From NCBI RefSeq assembly GCF_043641665.1, contig NC_092203.1:11984873-12048872 (forward strand): a stretch of DNA of 64,000 bases, given 5' to 3'. Positions 47,476-60,273 of this stretch are shown piece after piece (position 1 is the stretch's first letter; each line of letters begins with the position of its first letter). The stretch comes from Enoplosus armatus (lineage: Eukaryota; Chordata; Actinopteri; Centrarchiformes; Enoplosidae). The translations under genes and the position numbers were made by a program. The notes beneath the pieces were generated by a model. It searched no databases. It worked only from the letters and a program-made list of their open reading frames with translations, and was not told where the DNA came from.

Positions 47476-47491
47476 TTTACTTTCACTTTCT
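47476..47491 (-). promoter_or_regulatory. ISRE/IRF-like element, NLR copy B
   Basis: Same 16 bases as copy A (minus strand AGAAAGTGAAAGTAAA). In copy B the sequence jumps from TTTTCTCCG directly to CCATGTTGTGTCG, losing about 195 bases that in copy A include the leader donor. Confidence 0.65.
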
Positions 47492-48174
47492 GTCTTCCTT
47501 GTGGCGCAGACAGTTTTCTCCGCCATGTTGTGTCGATGTTAGTGAGTGGAACCGGTGGAAGAAGAGGAGAAGTAGAGTCAGTTGGTCCTCAGTAGTTGAA
47601 CACAGAGTCGTTATTACTGTGTAGCTCCACTTCCTGATGGCTGAAGCAGCCGGTGGAGGAGGCGGAGACGAGCCGCTGCTCTCCCGCTGTCTGAGCCACT
47701 AAAGGCGGCTTCAGAACAGCTCTTTGTGTCGGTGTTATATTTCAGTCAGTATGGGGGTCATGTTTTAATCTTCCAACAGGAACTAGTGTCGCTTCTTTGT
47801 GTCAGTTGCAATGTTACATGTCAGTACATGTTGTTAATAATACTTTTTGTACTAGAGTCAAACTTTGAATGCAGGACTTTTACTTTGAACAGAGTATTTT
47901 CTCAATGTTGTATTTGTGAGTACTTGATGTACCACTGCCTCATGGGAACTTTGTTGTTTCAGAGCTTCTTCTCTGTCCAATAACAAAACACACGTCACAT
48001 GAAGATGAAATGTTTCTCTGCTGGTCTTTAGAAGTCATGTGGCGCCATCTGATGGTGCCAAAGTGAACTGCAGGATGTCAGATGACATGATTTCAGTCAT
48101 GTGCAGATGAATGATTTGTGTTTCCTCTCCAGATGAAAGTGTGTGTGAGCTGATGTGGATGTGAGTTCAGCAGC

Positions 48175-51100
48175 ATGAGTCAGTGTGAGGACAGAGAGGA
48201 GGGAGTCCCTCCATCTAAAACCACTCTGCGTGGGGACCATGACAACCAGACCAAAGCTCCGAGGTGAGATGAGGATCTCTAACTGTCCATGACTCTTCTC
48301 CATGTCGGAGCTCAGCACTCAAATCACTCCACCATCATTATTCACAGTCAAAGCTCTGTGTGTGTTGTGTTGAAGCCCAGAGCAGCAGAGACCAGACTCT
48401 CCCGGACCTGGACCAGGACCTGGACCTGAACCCAGCTGTGTGTCCTTCAAGAGTGAGTGGTCTATGGATCGACCTATTATGTTCAAAGATGGACACCATT
48501 CTGATAGTCAAAGGTAAGAATTTGAAATTGATTAAGTTTTAATTTAAATTAAGTTATTTTTGATTAAAAATTGAACATAATTTTCTGTGCTTCCATGGAA
48601 AGTGACCACCTCAGAAATGTTTATACCAAGATGCAAGAAAGGCATTTTGCCAAGTAAATGACATTATGTATAAATAGCTAAATATCATATTTCTCAGCAA
48701 TATTTTACCCAGAAAGAATTATAATAAGTATATGCTCTGTGTTTGTTGGTGGATCCAGCAGTGTTTCTACCAGGATCCACTAGATAGAACACAGCACATG
48801 TAACACTGTGTGTCATTATGTTTTCAAAATCATCATATTTGCTCCACAGAGTTCAGCAGCAGAGCTCAGAGGTTCCCAGTGGTCAGTTAGCCCTGCAGCA
48901 TCAAACATACAGAGACTCCATATTTGTGGTGTGTACAAACACAAGTGCCACTGCTAATTGCAACAGCCACAATAATCATGTTGCCACGTTTGCCCAACTT
49001 TTGAACGGGATTCGGCAGGACGTTCAGGGTGACAGCGACGTTCAGTAATGTAGTAAACAAGCCAAGTTAGCCGTCTGAGCTAATGCATGCTAACTACACT
49101 AACAATGAATCAGAAATGTAAGTGTAAATGTTAAGCCAGCAGAACCACATCATCTTCTCCGTGTCCACAAAACTCATCTCTCCCGCCATCGTCACTTCTG
49201 CACGACACACGACTGTCACTTGTTTGGAGGTCACTGCTGCACAGGCTTTTGACCGCTGTAGCCGGCAGGGAGCGAGACCTAAGGCCTTGGCCAACTCCAC
49301 TCCGAACCACAACCATGGACTGCTGCCCGTAAGGGTAAACAAGTAGACATGGCAGGAAGCTTCTTTCACGTCCCCATCCCCCCCAGGTCCTTCAGCTGAC
49401 CCCAAACAAGGTCCCAGGACCTAGGATACCTGACATCCTGAAAAAGCTCACAGGTCTCTTGGCTGACTTGATTTGTCTCTTTGACTAGTGGAAAGTCCGC
49501 TCTCGTCTCCGGTCCAATCCCCACACTAGACTGAGCAGCTGCGCGTTTTAGCGGGATCCTTATCCTTCACACCTGGCTCCAGTCTGCCCGTATTACCCAC
49601 AACATTGGTTTTGTCCACAACTTTGACCTATTCTGGGAGCACTCTAATTTGTTTGCACGCGATGGTCTTCACCCAACAAATGAGGTAGTCACATGCTTGT
49701 GGCAAATTTACAGCATGCTGTACTGTTCTTCCCTTTTCAATGACTATTTACATCCCACATACAATCCTCATCTTCTTCTCTGGTTTCATCTCAGGCCACT
49801 GTATGCAGCGCCAGCCCCCCCCCCCAACTCAGGTTCATCTCCCTATGCAAACTGGTTGTTCAGATCCAGTCTCACTGGATCACTCACTGTCATAAACATC
49901 AAGCTAATTCTATCTTGCTGATATGAAAAAAGCCCTCCCCCAAATTCCCTCTACCTACAATTTTTTGCTTTCATGACCACAGAAGCTACAGAACTTCTGG
50001 CATCATTATACCTGTCCACTGCTTCAGGAGTCTTTCGGGGTAGGGGTGCCCGAAATAACTTTTTCAGTTTGACGGACTCCTTCATCGTACGAGTGGATTC
50101 TGTGGTTGCTACTACAACAGGCACTAATGATTTCTTGGCCACAACTCTCAATAACTGCAATGGAGACTTTGAACATGGCCCACTTGGATTTCATGTTACC
50201 GGGAGTTCAAGACCTCGCAAACAGTTCATTCAGCCAGACATTTCCAGTTCACCATCACTACCCGTTTGAGTTTACCAGGTCTGTCCACCTGATCCAACTT
50301 AGCACCAGGTGGTGATCAGATGACAGTTCTGCTCCTCTCATTAAACATGTCGATCAGATACTCATTGAGAGATGTATTGTTGATGTCACATGAACAACCA
50401 GAAGTTGAGTGAAGTAGAATCAGGTAAAAATAAAATGTCATAGTTAATTTGCGATGAAAAGATCAATTCTAAGGGTGCCAGCGGATTTCTGTCCTAGGGC
50501 TCCACCATAGCCAAAAAATTTATTTTATTAGTTCTATTAGCTGTTGTGTCTCATGAGGGTGAGATGAAGAGTAATATGCATGGGGAAGACGCACATGAGA
50601 CTGAATGATATTGGTTACATTGCAGCTTGTACTACAAAATGATTCTCTGTTACAAACAGGTGCATGTTTATTAACAAGGTCAGTACCCAGGATACCACAG
50701 TCCCCTGGTCCCAGGGTGCTGGTTCTCAACACTCTTCTACTATCAGTACTCGTCCTCTTCTCTCTGTCTGCTAATTCTTCATGACTCCTCCACAGAGTGG
50801 ACCAGGACAGCTCAGAGGTTCCCAGTGGTCAGTCTGCCCAGCAGCATCAGACACACCTGGACTCCATATTTATGGTCTGTACAAGTACAACAGACTTTAC
50901 TTCAGCTCTCAATTAAATTAACAAAACCCATACTACTCATGATATAACAAATGTTCAAATATTGGCAATGGCCTTTATTTAGCTTAACTGAAGAGAAAAG
51001 CAGGCGTTTATTTGAAACTCATCAATCAGCACCTGGTGGAGTGGTGAGTCTGAGTTTAGGAAAGATTTCCTTAAGATTAAGGGAAGAACATATTTATAGT

Positions 51101-54100
51101 TAACAAAAATGGTTCCATGATTTTAGTTTGATTGTGTCATTCATATAATATTCTGTTCCAGCTGCTGGAGGAGAACATTGTCACTTTTGTGAAGAACGAG
51201 CTGAAGAAGATCCAGAAGGTTCTGAGTTCAGATTACCCAGAATGCTCAGAGAGTCAGAGGGAGGATGAGGAGGTGTTGGACGGTGAGGAGGAAGAGCAGA
51301 GGAAGAGCAGCAGAGAAGCATTTCGGAAGATCACAGTGAACTTCCTGAGGAGAATGAAGCAGGAGGAGCTGGCTGTCTGTCTGCAGAGCAGTAAGAGGAT
51401 TTCTCTACAGATTTAACATGATGGATAAATGGGACATTTACTAATGTCTCAAGAGATGGACAGAAATATGTTTATATATGCAATCTTTAGGGGAATTAAA
51501 TAGTCATAATGTACGGTATAAAACCCCTACTGATACTATTTGTTGTGTCTTCATTCAGAACATCCTGTTCCAGTTTATCAGCATAAACTTAAATCTAACC
51601 TGAAGAAGAAGTTCCAGTGTGTGTTTGAGGGGATTGCTAAAGCAGGAAACCCAACCCCTCTGAACCAGATCTACACAGAGCTCTACATCACAGAGGGAGG
51701 GACTGGAGGGGTCAATGATGAACACGAGGTCAGACAGATTGAAACAGCATCCAGGAAACCAGACAGACCAGAAACAACAATCAGACAAGAAGACATCTTT
51801 AAACCCTCACCTGGAAGAGATAAACCAATCAGAACAGTGATGACAAAGGGAGTGGCTGGCATTGGGAAAACAGTCTTAACACAGAAGTTCACTCTGGACT
51901 GGGCTGAAGACAAAGCCAACCAGGACATACACTTCACATTTCCATTCACCTTCAGAGAGCTGAATGTGCTGAAAGAGAAAAGGTACAGCTTGGTGGAATT
52001 TGTTCATCACTTCTTTACTGAAACCAAAGAGGCAGGAATCTGCAGGTTTGAAGAGTTCCAGGTTGTGTTCATCTTTGACGGTCTGGATGAGTGTCGACTT
52101 CCTCTGGACTTCCACAACAAAGAGATCCTGACTGATGTTACAGAGTCCACCTCAGTGGATGTGCTGCTGACAAACCTCATCAGGGGGAACCTACTTCCCT
52201 CTGCTCGCCTCTGGATAACCACAAGACCTGCAGCAGCCAATCAGATCCCTCCTGAGTGTGTTGACATGGTGACAGAGGTTAGAGGGTTCACTGACCCACA
52301 GAAGGAGGAGTACTTCAGGAAGAGGTTCAGGAATAAGGAGCAGGCCAGCATAATCATCTCCCACATCAAGACCTCACGAAGCCTCCACATCATGTGCCAC
52401 ATCCCGGTCTTCTGCTGGATCACTGCTACGGTTCTGGAGGACGTGTTAAAAAAAAGAAAAAGGGGAGTGCTGCCCAAGACCCTGACTGAGATGTACATCC
52501 ACTTCTTGGTGGTTCATTCCAAACTGAAGAACATCAAGTATGATGGAGGAGCAGAGACAGATCCACACTGGAGTCCAGAGACCAGGAAGATGATTGTGTC
52601 TCTGGGAAAACTGGCTTTTGAGCAGCTGCAGAAAGGCAACCTGATCTTCTATGAATCAGACCTGACAGATTGTGGCATCGATATCAGAGCAGCCTCAGTG
52701 TACTCAGGAGTGTTCACACAGATCTTTAAAGAGGAGAGAGGACTGTACCAGGACAAGGTGTTCAGCTTCGTCCATCTGAGCGTTCAGGAGTTTCTGGCTG
52801 CTCTTCATGTCCATCTGACATTCATCGACTCTGGTGTCAATCTGCTGTCAGAAGAACAATCAACCTCCCAGAAGTCTGAAACAAGAAAAGATGAATCTGC
52901 AGAGACACAGTTCTACCAGAGTGCTGTGGACAAGGCCTTACAGAGTCCAAATGGACACCTGGACTTGTTCCTCCGCTTCCTCCTGGGACTGTCTCTGGAG
53001 ACCAATCAGACTCTCCTACAAGGCCTGCTGACACAGACAGGAAGTGGCTCACTGACCAATCAGGTAACGGTCGAGTACATCAAGAAGAAGATCGAGGAGA
53101 CTCCCTCTGCAGAGAAAAGCATCAATCTGTTCCACTGTCTGAATGAACTGAATGATCGTTCTCTAGTGGAGCAGATCCAACAGTCCCTGACATCAGGAAG
53201 ACTCTCCAGAGAGAAAATGTCTCCTGCTCAGTGGTCAGCTCTGGTCTTCATCTTACTGTCATCAGAAAAAGATCTGGACGTGTTTGACCTGAAGAAATAC
53301 TCTGCTTCAGAGGAGGCTCTTCTGAGGCTGCTGCCAGTGGTCAAAACCTCCAAGAAAGCTCTGTAAGCACATACATGTTTGTATATACTGAAAATATTTT
53401 AAATACACAACCATCTTTTCAGCAAGAGAGAACAATTACTTACTACTTGTGTTTTAACTCTTCAGACTGAGTGGTTGTAACCTCTCAGAGAGAAGCTGTG
53501 AAGCTCTGTCCTCAGTTCTCAGCTCCCAGTCCTCCAGTCTGAGAGAGCTGGACCTGAATAACAACAACCTGCAGGATTCAGGAATGAAACTACTGTCTGC
53601 TGGACTGGAGAGTCCACACTCGAAACTAGGAACTCTCAGGTAAGATCAAGTTATTGATTCTTGTGACATTGTTTCATCAGATCTATGCAGTTTCAACAAC
53701 CTGACTCAGGTCAGGATTTCCATCCTCCCATCCATTTTCCACCATTACACGCAGTGGCAGCAGGCTTACAGCAGGTTTCTTTAAGCTGGAAGAAGCAATT
53801 TAGGTTCGCTAGATGCCGGCCTTCAGCTAGTTCTATCGGGCCCAGGGATCCAACTGAATTCTGTGCGTGTGGGCAACACGGACCTTTTGTTCTTTTGTTC
53901 TTGAGTTCACAGTGTGCTGTGTACAGTGAACTTCCAGGCCACGATGGAATGTGGCCTTGAAGGTTATCAGGTTAGTGTGAGGCCCATCCTGTAATAAATT
54001 GGCAATTTGGCACGAACCCTTCCATTAGTGCAGGTCTACAAGGGAACAACATGCTTTCAACTGGAAATTTAAATCTGGACACCAGAACACTTGATCACTT

Positions 54101-56530
54101 GTTTTTATTGTTTGTTTTTAATATATATAGATACAGGACTCCCTGGAAATTAGTATTGAAACTGTAAATAAAGTAAGCTAGTGAAGTTGAAGTGAGCTCC
54201 TAAAAGTGTTCCTTCCATTGTCCGTCAATGACCTCAGCAGTGCAGCCAGTTCAACTTCACTGGGTCCTGTGGCCTAAGATGGCCTATTGAAAGTTAAAAC
54301 TAATTTAAAACTACTTGCATCATGGCAAGTTTGTTTTGGTAGTTTGGTTGTTTGGTTCTGATACAGGCCGCTGTACCAGGCTGTTATAATATGTGATGAG
54401 TGACTTGAAAATAGCAGTATTTTCACTGGGGCCCTTCATGACTAGCTGGTACCACTGGTGGGGGTGTTGGCATGCTGACGCCAAGCTATGAAAAGATTTC
54501 TGATGTCAGATTATGTACATCTGGATTGTAAATTTCACTGTATAGAAAATCCTCCATATTGTATTTTGGTCTGATTCATCTTCACATAGAACAAACAGAT
54601 TGGATCCCTAGCTGATTTCAAAAAGCTCATCCATGTATTGATATCATGTAATTTAAATGAAATCGTGCCTATATATTCCTAGTACAGTTATAATGAACTG
54701 TTTGTCTTCTTTTTCATTACTGTCATTCCAGACTGAGTGACTGTAACCTCTCAGAGAGAAGCTGTGAAGCTCTGTCCTCAGTTCTCAGCTCCCAGTCTGA
54801 GAGTCTGAGAGAGCTGGACCTGAGTAACAACAACCTGCAGGATTCAGGAGTGAAGCTGCTGTCTGCTGGACTGGAGAGTCGACATTGCACTCTGGAAACA
54901 CTCAGGTTGCATCAAATTGTCTGTCTTGAATGACTTGAGATATTTCCCTAGACTATGATCTCCATGTGGTTTAAACAGTCTCTCATGTCATGATTCTGAA
55001 TATCAGTAGTTTTTAAGATTTTCGATACCACTACCTCCACCCTCAGATGATCTGCCATGTGTGTTGTTTTGTGTTTGTAGTCTGTCAGGCTGTCTGATCA
55101 CAAGTGAAGGCTGTGCTTCTCTGGCCTCAGCTCTGAGCTCCAACCCCTCCCATCTGAGAGAGCTGGACCTGAGCTACAATCATCCAGGAGACTCAGGAGT
55201 GAAGTTGCTGTCTGCTGGACTGGATGATCCACTCTGGACACTGGACACTCTCAGGTATGAAGAGGCCTGCTGCAGCCACAGACAATCAGTCTGATAGCGG
55301 AGGAAGAAACATTTCTCTGTGACACTGTTGGATCATATGACCTTGACACACCAAGCTGTCAAAGGTTGACGGTCTGGTCCAACTAATTTTGTCACCTCAC
55401 GACACAAAGTGACACAGAGTTTTTTAAATTACTGTGGAAAGACAAGTAAAAACAGATGAGGTTTCACGTTACTGCAGACCTTCTAAACACTCTTGTCATA
55501 TGTTCAGAATAGGAACTGAGAACAGAGGCCTGTACTACTTGTACACCAATATCATTCTCCAACAATTCAAAGAGTTCTCTGATCAGAGCCACGACACAAG
55601 ACGAAAGAGCAGCAATCCAATAAACAGATCTTTTTTTTATATGACGTGATCTCACTACTTCTCTCAGTGACTTCATGCTTCACTTTGTATTTTTTCCTGA
55701 AACTGTGTATGAGATAATGTAATGTCCGTGTGTCCATGCTGAAAGAGGATGTGCTGGTCTGACCCCCCTCCTCCTTTCAGGGTGGAGCCTGCTGGAGTCC
55801 GATGGTTGAGACCAGGTCTGAGGAAGTGTAAGTGTGTCTTTCATTTGATTCATGAAAACAAAGCAGCACACATTCAACCGTCTTCAGACTGTGACATCAC
55901 TCATTCAGATCATGATGTCATCATCAAAGTGTCAATAATGAACAGATGATAGATTAATAACTGCAGCTGTATTGTGTCTCGGTCTCTCCATCAGATTCCT
56001 GTGAACTCACACTCGACACAAACACAGTGAACAGAAACATCAGACTGTCTGACAACAACAGGAAGGCGTCACATGTGGAGGAGGAGGATCAGTCATATCC
56101 TGATCATCCAGACAGGTTTGACCGGTGCTGTCCTCAGCTGCTGTGTAGAACTGGTCTGACTGGTCGCTGTTACTGGGAGGTCGAGTGGAGAGGAGGGGTT
56201 TATGTAGCAGTGAGTTACAGAGGAATCAGCAGGAGAGGAGACAGAGCTGACTGCAGATTTGGAGAGAATCCTCAGTCCTGGAGAATGAGTTGCTCTGATG
56301 ATGGTTACACTGTCTTTCACAATAACAGAGCAACATCAGTCTCCTCCTCCTCCTCTGCCTCTAACAGAGCAGCAATGTATGTGGACTGTCCTGCTGGCAC
56401 TCTGTCTTTCTACATAGTCTCCTCTGACACACTGATCCACCTCCACACCTACAACACTACAATCACTGAACCTCTTTATCCTGGCTTTGGAGTCTGGCCT
56501 TTTTCCTCAGTGTCTCTGTGTCCTCTGTAG
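48175..56530 (+). CDS. Fish NLR (NLRC3-like: FISNA-NACHT-LRR-B30.2), copy B
   Basis: Second complete copy. Exons: 48175-48263, 48376-48513, one of two alternative 79-base exons (48850-48928 or 50796-50874), 51162-51390, 51559-53362, LRR exons 53466-53639, 54732-54905 and 55081-55254, 55781-55827, and B30.2 55995-56530; 3444 bases, 1147 residues. Walker A GVAGIGKT and Walker B FIFDGLDE are intact. It differs from copy A by a third LRR exon, 7 extra residues net in the NACHT exon (the KDESAE and QGL insertions), and [20 protein letters not shown] in place of copy A's exon 3 tail. The two 79-base exons enter at phase 2 and leave at phase 0, so using both would break the frame. The intron after the first LRR exon (53640-54731) is long and has no recognised content. 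The N-terminus has no death fold. Ligand unknown. Confidence 0.91.
49490..49690 (+). mobile_element. Decayed LINE ORF1-type (SGNH-like) fragment in NLR copy B intron
   Basis: One frame reads VSGPIPTLD, a stop, then [20 protein letters not shown] and [12 protein letters not shown]. The order SGPIPT...NFDLFW...DGLHP is typical of the esterase-like (SGNH) domain in ORF1 of fish LINEs. It carries a stop and no intact frame. Flanking sequence from about 49130 to 50340 probably belongs to the same insertion but is too decayed to define. Confidence 0.65.
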
Positions 56531-57281
56531 GGGGGAGAGTCTCCTCCTGTTAGAGAAACATTCTTACTGAACAGATCACTTGAGTCTGTACAGGATCACA
56601 GTTGCAGAAATCTTTCATGTTGTTGGAATAAATGAATCAATGAACTTTGTACAAAATAATTGAAAGTGATTGAAAAGATTCCTCATTTACTTTGTAAACT
56701 TCTTCCACTTCCAGTCCTTTCAAGATGGAAGCTGTAATCATTAAATGGTGGAGATGCCGTTGACTTGTACCTTCTGTCATGTTGAGTTTTGAATTCTGGC
56801 TCTTGTTCCAATAAAAGCAGAAAGTTACTGTGAGTGTGTTTGTTGTCTTTCTCAGGTCAGGACTACTGAGCTGATTCAGCTGACGGATACAGTACATGGA
56901 CAAAGGTTTGTGGACGCTGTTGTCCATAAAGACATGTTTTTTCCCAGTTTGGTGTGGAAGAACTTGGCTGTTCTGCACAGAGCCCAGACCTTTACCAGCT
57001 GGCTAACATCAAGCTAGCAACCTCAGTGTGAAGCTCGGAGAAGCTTTAGTTTGAATGAAACGATGAGTCAACTTTAGACCCCACTGAAGGAAGGACTAAC
57101 TTTTATTGTACTTGTTAACAACTGCAAGATGTTTGTTAAACTGCAAAAACAATTGTACAATGGTTGTCTGAAAAGTTTCTACAATGCAAAAAGAAATTGT
57201 GTAGCAGGGACAGTTGAGAGTGTAACAGAGGTGTCACATGTCTGAGCCCAGGAGCCTGCTGCCTCAGAAGAATCAGAATCA
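56531..57281. other. 3' flank of NLR copy B
   Basis: Shares the proximal 3' sequence with copy A, then diverges. The likely polyadenylation signal AATAAA lies near 56626 or 56810. No gene here. Confidence 0.55.
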
Positions 57282-58865
57282 GAGTCAGAATCAGAAACTG
57301 TTTATTGCCAAGTAACATACATTACAAGGAATTTGCTGTGGTCTGAAGGTGCTATTGTTTTGATAACAAATAAGTAGAATATAAAAGCTAAAATAACAAT
57401 AAGAATAAAAATAAAAATAAGATAAGATAAATAACAACAGTGCAGTGACCAGAATAAAGTAAAGTGTCCAGTAGGGGGTGGGTGCGTTAATGTAACGCAG
57501 TGGGGACAGGGGTGATGTACGTTAATATAACGTATAGCTTGTGTTTGTGTTCTGGGGGGGGGTCAGTGAGAGTTTGTCAGGTTGACTGCAGAGGGGAAGA
57601 AACTGTTTTTGTGGCGGGAGGTTTTGGTCCTGATGGACCGCAGCCTCCTGCCAGAGGGGAGGGGGTCGAACAGATGGTGTCCGGGGTGGGAGGGGTCAGC
57701 AGCGATCTTCCTGGCTCTCCTCAGGGTCCTGGAGGAGTACAGGTCCTGAAGAGATGGGAGGTTGCAGCCGATCACCCTCTCTGCAGAGCGGATGATACGC
57801 TGCAGTCTGCGTCTGTCCTTGGTGGAGGCAGCAGCGTACCAGACGGTGATGGAGGAGGTGAGGATGGACTCTATGATGGCAGTGTAGAAGTGAACCAGCA
57901 TTTTTTGTGGCAGGTTAAACTTCCTCAGCTGCCTCAGGAAGTACATCCTCTGTTGGGCTTTCTTGATGAGGGAGCTGATGTTCAGCTCCCACCGGAGGTC
58001 CTGGCTGATGATGGAGCCCAGGAAACGGAAGGACTCCACAGTGTCCACTGGAGAGTCACACAGGGTGATGGGGGCGGGTGGGGCTGCGCTCTTCCTAAAG
58101 TCAACAACCATCTCTTTGAAGCGTTAAGCTCCAGGTTGTTGCTGTTGCACCAGGTCACCAGATGGTCAATCTCCCACCTGTAGGCAGACTCATCCTCTCC
58201 AGAGATGAGTCCGATGAGGGTGGTGTCGTCCGCGAACTTCAGGAGCTTGACGGACTGGTGACTGGAGGTGCAGCTGTTGGTGTACAGGGAGAAGAGTAGT
58301 GGAGAAAGAACGCAGCCTTGAGGGGAGCCGGTGCTGATCGTCCGCGAGTCTGAGACGTGTTTCCCCAGCTTCACATGCTGCTTCCTGTCAGACAGGAAAT
58401 CTGTGATCCACCTGCAGGGGGGGTCAGGCACGTTGAGCTGGGAGAGCTTGTCCTGAAGAAGAGCCGGGACGATGGTGTTGAAGGCAGAGCTGAAGTCCAC
58501 AAACAGGATCCTGACGTAGGATCCTGCGGAGTCCAGGTGCTGGAGGATGAAGTGTAGAGCCAGGTTGACGGCGTCGTCTACAGAGCCAACAGGTCTGTAG
58601 ACGAACTGCAGGGGGTCCAGCAGAGAGTCTGTGATGGATTTGAGGTGGGACAGGACCAGGCGTTCAAATGATTTCATGACCACAGAGGTCAGGGCGACGG
58701 GTCTGTAGTCATTTAATCCTGTGGGCCCTGGTTTTTTGGGGACGGGGATGATGGTGGAGGCCTTGAAGCAGGCTGGCACGTGGCATGTCTCCAGTGAGGT
58801 GTTGAAGATGTCCGTGAACACCGGAGACAGCTGATCGGCGCAGCGCTTAATCTGCCTCATAATCT
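57282..58865 (-). mobile_element. Rex1/L2-like LINE, 5'-truncated, downstream of NLR copy B
   Basis: Closely related to the element at 38385-40900. It keeps the reverse transcriptase from [16 protein letters not shown] to the C-terminus and the 3' hexamer tail (AGAATCAGAATCAG on the plus strand). It retains the segment deleted in the other copy (SSLIKKAQQRMYFLRQLRKF). A 7-base deletion near 58113 (CATCTCTTTGAAG) shifts the frame after NASK. It is more strongly 5'-truncated, with no endonuclease domain left. Confidence 0.88.
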
Positions 58866-59429
58866 GTCCATGTGAGGGAGAAACATTGGTACTTTGAACT
58901 CCAACTTTATTTAACTTTTTCCTCTTTACATCTAGTTGTAGTAAGGCCTAGGACACACTCCATTACTACAATATTAAGCACTTCCAGCTCCACTGTCAGC
59001 TGTTTTGCATGAACTGTCGTACATTTACATTGCTGTAACTATCACAGAAGCAGTAGTCTTGCGAAAATAAAGGTTTATTTTATAACACGATAAGCTGATA
59101 CATTATTATAACAAGAAACTTCCGTTTGGTGCTAAAACAAGAAGATGGAGAGACTGTAGCATCAGCTATTCAAATATGGTTTGATTTAGTTTTATAGATA
59201 CTGGTGATGAGACACAAACTAAATACCATCCATCACTTTGTTGTTATTGTGAGAAGTTTGTTTTAACGAGATACGTTGGTTTTGAGAAATAACGACAAAG
59301 TTCTGTGAGTAACATAGTCCATTGTGCAGGCTAGAATAAATAAATGATGTTACAGTTGAACTGAGCTCCAAAATGTCGCCTCCGGTGACTGAACAACAAC
59401 ACCCCTCCCATTCTGTTTCCGGTTTAAAG
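58866..59429. other. 5' flank of NLR copy C
   Basis: AT-rich intergenic sequence without a recognised gene, leading into the copy C leader (TTCTGTTTCCGGTTTAAAG from 59411). Confidence 0.55.
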
Positions 59430-59445
59430 TTTACTTTCGCTTTCT
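59430..59445 (-). promoter_or_regulatory. ISRE/IRF-like element, NLR copy C
   Basis: Minus strand AGAAAGCGAAAGTAAA: one base different from copies A and B, with both GAAA cores kept although the surrounding leader has diverged. Confidence 0.65.
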
Positions 59446-60273
59446 GTCGTCTTGGCGCTGCTTCTTTCCTCCATTTCAAGGTAATGTAACCGGCATGTTT
59501 CTCTGTTTCACACTTTAATGACTCTTTGCTCGTCTTGTCGGCGCTAACTGCTGTTAGCTTGTAGCAGTAAAAACAGCAGAAATCTGCCGCTCGGTTGTCA
59601 ACAACTTTGATAACAAACGGCTCTCCGCCATTTTGTATTAGTGAGTGGAACCGGTGGAAGAAGAGGAGAAGTAGAGTCAGTTGGTCCTCAGTAGTTGAAC
59701 ACAGAGTCGTTATTACTGTGTAGCTCCACTTCCTGATGGCTGAAGCAGCCGGTGGAGGAGGCGGAGACGAGCCGCTGCTCTCCCGCTGTCTGAGCCACTA
59801 AAGGCGGCTTCAGAACAGCTCTTTGTGTCGGTGTTATATTTCAGTCAGTATGGGGGTCATGTTTTAATCTTCCAACAGGAACTCGTGTCGCTTCTTTGTG
59901 TCAGTTGCAATGTTACATGTCAGTACATGTTGTTAATAATACTTTTTGTACTAGAGTCAAACTTTGAATGCAGGACTTTTACTTTGAACAGAGTATTTTC
60001 TCAATGTTGTATTTGTGAGTACTTGATGTACCACTGCCTCATGGGAACTTTGTTGTTTCAGAGCTTCTTCTCTGTCCAATAACAAACCACACGTCACATG
60101 AAGATGAAATGTTTCTCTGCTGGTCTTTAGAAGTCATGTGGCGCCATCTGATGGTGCCAAAGTGAACTGCAGGATGTCAGATGACATGATTTCAGTCATG
60201 TGCAGATGAATGATTTGTGTTTCCTCTCCAGATGAAAGTGTGTGTGAGCTGATGTAGATGTGAGTTCAGCAGC

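Noticed and set aside
49973..50269. Ninety-eight-codon open frame between copy B alternative exons
   Set aside because: No recognisable domain; probably decayed transposon sequence.
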